From the NCBI GenBank assembly GCA_944383305.1, contig CALWOZ010000012.1:1-58743 (forward strand): a stretch of DNA of 58,743 bases. The letters are read 5' to 3'. The position numbers and the translations under genes were made by a program. The notes beneath the pieces are model-generated. The model saw only the letters and a program-made list of their open reading frames with translations. It did no database searches and was not told where the DNA came from. Source of the stretch: an uncultured Clostridia bacterium. GTDB taxonomy: Bacteria; Bacillota; Clostridia; Lachnospirales; CAG-274. How positions within the stretch are numbered: position 1 is the first letter of the stretch; every line of letters starts with the position of its first letter. Of this stretch, positions 55,301 to 58,743 are shown in pieces.

Positions 55301-58092
55301 TAGAAAACATAGAAAGTATAGGACAACATGCATTTTATGATTGTAACAAATTAGAAACTATAAATATAGAGAATTTAAAAACACTTGGTGGATATGCATT
55401 TTATGACTGTGATGGTTTGAAAGAAGTAACAATACCTTCAGGAGTAACATATTTAGATTACACATTTGCTAATTGTCGAGGCTTAGAAACAGTAAATATA
55501 CCTAATGGAGATGAAAGTTTATCATTAAGTAGAGCATTTATGTATTGTTCTAAATTAAAAACAGTTAATATAAATAGAGGAACAAATATAGATATAGAAG
55601 CATTTAGGTATTGTAATAGTTTAACAGATTTGAACATAGGCAAAGCAGATAAACCAATAAATATAGTAGGCTCTTATGCATTTATGGGTTGTAAAAACCT
55701 AAAAAATATAAACATAGATGAAGAAGGTGCTACAGTAACATTAGGAGGATATCAAGCTTTTTATAACTGTGATAGTTTAGAAACATTAAATATACCTTCT
55801 AGAGTAAGTAATATAAAAAATGAAAAAGGTGTTGTTACTACGTATGGTATAGGTTCTTATACATTTGCAAATTGTGATAAGTTAAAGACTATAAATATAG
55901 CTGAAGGTGGAGAAGATTTATCTATAGGAATTTATGCATTTTCATCTTCTAAGATATCAAAAATAAATATACCAGCTAGAGTTGTAGAAATAGGTCAAAA
56001 ATCATTTGAAAATTGCTCAAATTTATCAAGTGTTGACATAAAAGGAGCACCAATTATTAGCTATTCTGCATTTATAAATTGTTCAAATTTAATTAATGTA
56101 GATTTAGGTGGTACAAAAGAAATAAGAGATAGTGCATTTTCTGGCTGTATAAACTTAGAAGATGTTAAAATACCAGATACAGTAACAAGTATAGGCAATG
56201 AAGCATTTAAAAATTGTGAAAAACTAACACTTATAGAAATATCAGCTAATGTTACATCTATTGGAAATAATGCATTTTTAGGATGTAATTCTTTAGACGC
56301 TATATATGTGGCTCAAAGAAGAGCCAACTCTCCTTTTAGAAACAACATTGGTTGGGGAGCACCTAATAATATAGGTAAATATTTCTTAGGTGAGTATATA
56401 AGTACAGAACATACTAAAACAGAAAGAATAGATGGTGAAAACTTTAATATAGTATTAGACCATAATGGTTATGGGCTTATTATATTAGGAGTAACTGACT
56501 ATTTAGGGTATAAACAAGAATATCAAAATGAAACAGAACGTGAAACTGTTCATAAAGTAACATATGATGATTTAACTAAACTATTAGAAGATAAAGACTA
56601 TACATTTTTAACTCACGGACAATTAACAGATAGTCAAACAAACAAAGAAATACCTACAACATATCGTAAAGTTGTAAAATTAGATGGATTTGTAAGTTAT
56701 GTAGACTCAGTAACTAAAAAACATTTAACAGGAGTACCAGTTGATAAAACTCAATACGAATTGGGAGATACTATTACAATACCAGATGAAAAACCAATAG
56801 GTCAAGGTTCATTTGAGGGTTATACAGACATACCAGGAAGTGCAGTAGCAAAGTATCAACCAGGAGAAACAATAACTATGACAGCTGGTAATATAAACCT
56901 ATATGCTATATTTAACAATAATAAGCCAACTCACACACTTACATTAGTATATGGATATGATGATAGAGTAGAAGAGTATAAATTATATGAACAAGAAGTT
57001 ACTTTATCACAGATAACAAATAATACACAAAGAAATGGATATATATTTGATAATTGGTATGAAACTCAAGACTTCTCAGGTTCACCAGTAACTAAAGTAA
57101 ACTTAACAAAAGATACTACATTATATGCCAAATATATACCTAAAAAGGTTGAAATAACATATCACGATAGAAATAATGTAGAAAAAGATATTATTGACTT
57201 TGATGATGTAAATTATAAACTAAAAAAACCATCTAGAAGTGGATATACTTTTAAAGGCTGGTTTAAAGATTCAGATAGCGGTGAAAACATAAATGATAGC
57301 AATTTATGGGATAATGTACAAGACAATGGACAAAAAACATTGGAAATAGAATTATACGCTAAATGGAGCAAAAAACAAGAAACAACAACAGATAGTAGTG
57401 GAGAAGATACATCAACAGAGACTACAACAAATAGTGAAACAACAAGTGTAGAGTCAAGTACAGAGGCTACTACAACTAGCCAAACAACAAGCGTAGAGTC
57501 AAGTACAGAGGCTACTACAACTAGCCAAATACAAACAACAACAAATGTAGAGCCAAGTACAGAAGTTACTACAACTAGCCAAATACAAACAACAACAAAT
57601 GTAGAGTCAAGTACAGAGGCTACTACAAATGATAATCAAATACCACCAGTTATAGATGGTACTAACAATGGAGGTAATGATGGCGGTGGAGATACAACAC
57701 AACAACCACAAGAGCAACTAGAAGTTAGAAATGAGCCACAAAATAACAGTGTATATACCTTTGGAAATCTAGAGGAAATAACACCAGAGTATGAAGAACT
57801 GGCAAGGCAAGCCATAGCCAACATTACTCCGGATAGAGAGGCTATTAATGACAGTATAGATAATATGTTAGAAAATGCATCTAATAACGGTAGTCAAATA
57901 AATGAAAGAAGATTAACAGAAAAACCAGCATTTGGTTTTGGTGCAGAAGGAAATATTAGTCTATTAATAATATTATTGTTATTATTAGTGTTAATAGTTA
58001 TAGGATATATTGTTAAAAAACAAATATTTGATAAAGAAAAAGATAAAGATGAAGAATGTGAAGAGGATAATAATTCATCACTAACAATATAA
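52336..58092 (+). CDS. BspA-type leucine-rich-repeat surface protein (adhesin 3)
   Basis: 1918 aa, the largest of the three. Signal-like start MKGKVKLRKI...NLVLASQLAN; 13-residue repeats ENIESSSDLILDD (58-143); LRR_5 array (about 165-1325) whose units are more varied than in adhesins 1 and 2 (ITIPDSVTSIGNNAFENCSS type); InlB-type repeats (about 1532-1678, GYIFDNWYETQ, GYTFKGWFKD, LYAKW); Thr/Ser-rich stalk (ESSTEATTTSQ); conserved C-terminal module from VYTFGNL (about 1804) with RRLTEKPAFGFGAEG, membrane helix 1873-1893 and acidic-basic tail. No LPXTG. AAGGAGG at 52322-52328. Same leader-attenuator cassette upstream as the other two. Surface adhesion is inferred from family. Confidence 0.88.
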   Translation: MKGKVKLRKILSSGLAIIMASSTVTIPQNLVLASQLANIDIISDEDTENVAEEIPDGENIESSSDLILDDENIEGSSDLILDDENIESSSDLILDDENIESSSDLILDDENIESSSDLILDDENIESSSDLILDDENIESSSENQDNAKPVLLDENNIEKQNFEQSDLFILDENGVITQFNTGSVDVTNLVIPAQINGKVVTGIGDNVFTGRKIETVTFEEGSQVNSIGNYTFKNTPLTSITFPDTLTSIGNNAFENTWLTNVTIPSNITTMGSYAFANSPKLETVSIEDGNLKSINSYTFYSCTALTSVKIGEGVNYIGESAFAECSSLSKVEIPNSLTSIGTNTFKNCTNLVTLGLIDNTEENKVIIPSNLKEIGTEAFYYSGIKEVVFKEGIEKIPAYAFKYATVLTKVTVPSSLKTIEKEAFYYCSKLTTFGLAGHIEENVIIIPSNVTSIGQDSFTYVTAMTTLKIEGSKENPVDIGVQAFYRTSSLKTVEIGYAKNIGSDAFGAYSTNYNLTTVKIESAEYIAPYAFGYCENLTDVTINSVKKLDYSVFINSGLTEITIPGDITSIGTNCFGNSKVNITIEKNKLDSGITGGPWGSTGIVTWKDTYNKDDYIIDIDGYLQRYKGSETNVNIPEKVTNDEGTEIIVKEIGEYAFSGLDTIPMANPNNKNITSITIPNTITKIGQYAFKQCESLQNITIANDSQLENIDKCAFYECTSLGTINIPNSVTQIGDSAFYNCSSLTSVTIPDSVTSIGNNAFENCSSLASITIPNSVTQIGDSAFAHCTSLTSITIPDSVTSIGTYTFSYCENLSNVKLSEQLETIDSGLFSNCTNLKNIKIPASVTTIKNNALYGVGNVWIPDKDIDDISDSKWGAKVVYWKNTYPDTTGQFVIYVDKENETGRILAYIGDETKTNIDIPETLSYDESSIGGNTKTLGADKSVTIIAIDSSAFYENTKIISITLPETLKTIGQYAFYKCTNLENINLENIESIGQHAFYDCNKLETINIENLKTLGGYAFYDCDGLKEVTIPSGVTYLDYTFANCRGLETVNIPNGDESLSLSRAFMYCSKLKTVNINRGTNIDIEAFRYCNSLTDLNIGKADKPINIVGSYAFMGCKNLKNINIDEEGATVTLGGYQAFYNCDSLETLNIPSRVSNIKNEKGVVTTYGIGSYTFANCDKLKTINIAEGGEDLSIGIYAFSSSKISKINIPARVVEIGQKSFENCSNLSSVDIKGAPIISYSAFINCSNLINVDLGGTKEIRDSAFSGCINLEDVKIPDTVTSIGNEAFKNCEKLTLIEISANVTSIGNNAFLGCNSLDAIYVAQRRANSPFRNNIGWGAPNNIGKYFLGEYISTEHTKTERIDGENFNIVLDHNGYGLIILGVTDYLGYKQEYQNETERETVHKVTYDDLTKLLEDKDYTFLTHGQLTDSQTNKEIPTTYRKVVKLDGFVSYVDSVTKKHLTGVPVDKTQYELGDTITIPDEKPIGQGSFEGYTDIPGSAVAKYQPGETITMTAGNINLYAIFNNNKPTHTLTLVYGYDDRVEEYKLYEQEVTLSQITNNTQRNGYIFDNWYETQDFSGSPVTKVNLTKDTTLYAKYIPKKVEITYHDRNNVEKDIIDFDDVNYKLKKPSRSGYTFKGWFKDSDSGENINDSNLWDNVQDNGQKTLEIELYAKWSKKQETTTDSSGEDTSTETTTNSETTSVESSTEATTTSQTTSVESSTEATTTSQIQTTTNVEPSTEVTTTSQIQTTTNVESSTEATTNDNQIPPVIDGTNNGGNDGGGDTTQQPQEQLEVRNEPQNNSVYTFGNLEEITPEYEELARQAIANITPDREAINDSIDNMLENASNNGSQINERRLTEKPAFGFGAEGNISLLIILLLLLVLIVIGYIVKKQIFDKEKDKDEECEEDNNSSLTI
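52507..52764 (+). repeat. 39-nt tandem repeats coding the acidic stalk of adhesin 3
   Basis: Six full units and one partial of 13 codons (ENIESSSDLILDD), nearly identical in DNA. Unlike the other two adhesins, the unit includes the hydrophobic LIL. Confidence 0.92.
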
Positions 58093-58099
58093 TACTAAT

Positions 58100-58124
58100 A
58101 AAAAGCAGGATAATCCTGCTTTTT
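58100..58124 (+). terminator. Terminator of adhesin 3
   Basis: AAAAAGCAGGA / TCCTGCTTTTT, loop TAA, 7 bp after the stop; nearly the same hairpin as at 26645. Confidence 0.92.
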
Positions 58125-58468
58125 ATTTTACCTATTTATAAAATAGATTGTTTACCGTTTTTAATGGAGTTTAAAATATTAAATAATAAAAGATGTTTTC
58201 ACATATTATTATTTTAAATATTTTAGGTTAAATGTTATATAAAATAAGTATATTTTTAATAAAAAATATATAAAATGTTAAGTTTAAATATTTTTTATGA
58301 GTATATTTTAATAACGAACCAAGTTCGTCACAGCTATTGACAAACAACCATAAATATAAAATAAAAATATATTAATTATTTTAGCATTTTTTTCCTAAAT
58401 AATAATATAATTAAATATTTAGTTTTAATTTAATAAATAGTAGAATAATAATATTTTTTAAATAATTA
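58125..58468. other. Spacer between adhesin 3 and pdxS
   Basis: AT-rich, no ORF seen. The only structured part is CGAAC CAA GTTCG near 58315-58327, a small hairpin in an otherwise featureless stretch. Confidence 0.5.
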
Positions 58469-58497
58469 TTGAAAATAAAGATAATTAAGTTTATAAT
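58469..58497 (+). promoter_or_regulatory. Promoter of pdxS
   Basis: TTGAAA (58469-58474), 17 bp, TATAAT (58492-58497). Confidence 0.75.
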
Positions 58498-58534
58498 AAT
58501 AGTTAGAGTATATTTTTAGAAAAGGAGAAGTAAT

Positions 58535-58743
58535 ATGAATAATAGATATAAATTAAACTGTGAACTTGCGCAGATGTTAAAAGGTGGCGTTATAATGGAC
58601 GTAACTACTCCTGAACAAGCTAGAATAGCCGAAGAAGCTGGAGCTTGTGCTGTTATGGCACTTGAGAAAATACCAGCAGATATAAGAGCTTGTGGGGGTG
58701 TTGCTAGAATGAGCGACCCTAAAATGATAAAAGAAATACAACA
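58535..58743 (+). CDS. pdxS: Pyridoxal 5'-phosphate synthase PdxS, N-terminal part
   Basis: 69 residues before the window edge: [40 protein letters not shown] and [16 protein letters not shown], the strongly conserved start of the PdxS (SNZ/YaaD) TIM barrel with the early Asp of [11 protein letters not shown]. It makes PLP from ribose 5-phosphate, glyceraldehyde 3-phosphate and ammonia supplied by PdxT, which should lie just downstream. AAAGGAGAAG precedes ATG. Confidence 0.96.
   Translation, partial: MNNRYKLNCELAQMLKGGVIMDVTTPEQARIAEEAGACAVMALEKIPADIRACGGVARMSDPKMIKEIQ

Overview
The window is AT-rich DNA (roughly a quarter G+C by eye) from a spore-forming, anaerobic, Gram-positive bacterium, most likely a gut-type Clostridia. 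Supporting genes are spo0A, the spore protease homologue yyaC, a reverse rubrerythrin, a 2[4Fe-4S] ferredoxin, a T-box leader in front of ileS, and an ECF transporter module. I cannot name a genus from the sequence alone.

The dominant theme is three very large BspA-type leucine-rich-repeat surface proteins (416-5728, 21985-26643, 52336-58092). Each has a signal peptide, an acidic N-terminal stalk of 13-residue repeats, a long LRR_5 array, InlB-type repeats, a Ser/Thr-rich stalk and a conserved C-terminal module with one membrane helix. Each is preceded by the same cassette: a sigma-A promoter with 17-bp spacing; a short-leader peptide ORF with a good ribosome-binding site and a pure G tract (9, 10 and 7 G) at codons 18-21; a hairpin; then the surface-protein gene. 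The G-tract length sets the leader reading frame. At all three loci two frames stop just after the tract, while the third runs on to a 33-34-residue peptide whose TAA lies directly at, or 2 nt before, the 5' arm of the hairpin. In copies 1 and 2 the hairpin has covarying base pairs and is followed by five T. I infer a phase-variable transcription attenuator: in the long frame a ribosome would sit on the terminator arm and allow read-through. All three copies are in a short (predicted OFF) frame here. This is the best candidate for an undescribed system in the window.

Between adhesins 1 and 2 lie mostly housekeeping genes. These are an EamA transporter; mltG-trmR-trhP (cell-wall glycosylase plus tRNA U34 hydroxylation and methylation); a fused ecfA1-ecfA2 gene with ecfT and truA; an MTA/SAH nucleosidase; a two-component pair; an XRE protein with 59-residue repeats; and gtrA-yfhO for envelope glycosylation.

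After adhesin 2 come ileS with a T-box whose specifier is AUC, then an accessory stretch from 31 to 42 kb on the minus strand. That stretch reads as a Cys-rich peptide (RiPP-like) cluster: LytTR regulator and AgrC-like kinase, a radical SAM/SPASM maturase split by one in-frame TAA, an eight-Cys precursor, an S41 protease, an ABC exporter split by a frameshift at a T7 tract, and secreted-protein/small-membrane-protein pairs, with several decayed remnants.

From 42 to 51 kb there are sporulation and general genes: spo0A, a CYTH protein, a sensorless histidine kinase, an MPN(JAMM)-like/LysM membrane protein, yyaC, reverse rubrerythrin and the tldE/tldD pair. A ferredoxin gene precedes adhesin 3, and the window ends inside pdxS. 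Two families of intergenic repeats (a structured element of about 220 bp, two copies; an AT-rich element of 110-190 bp, three copies plus a partial one) are scattered between genes.
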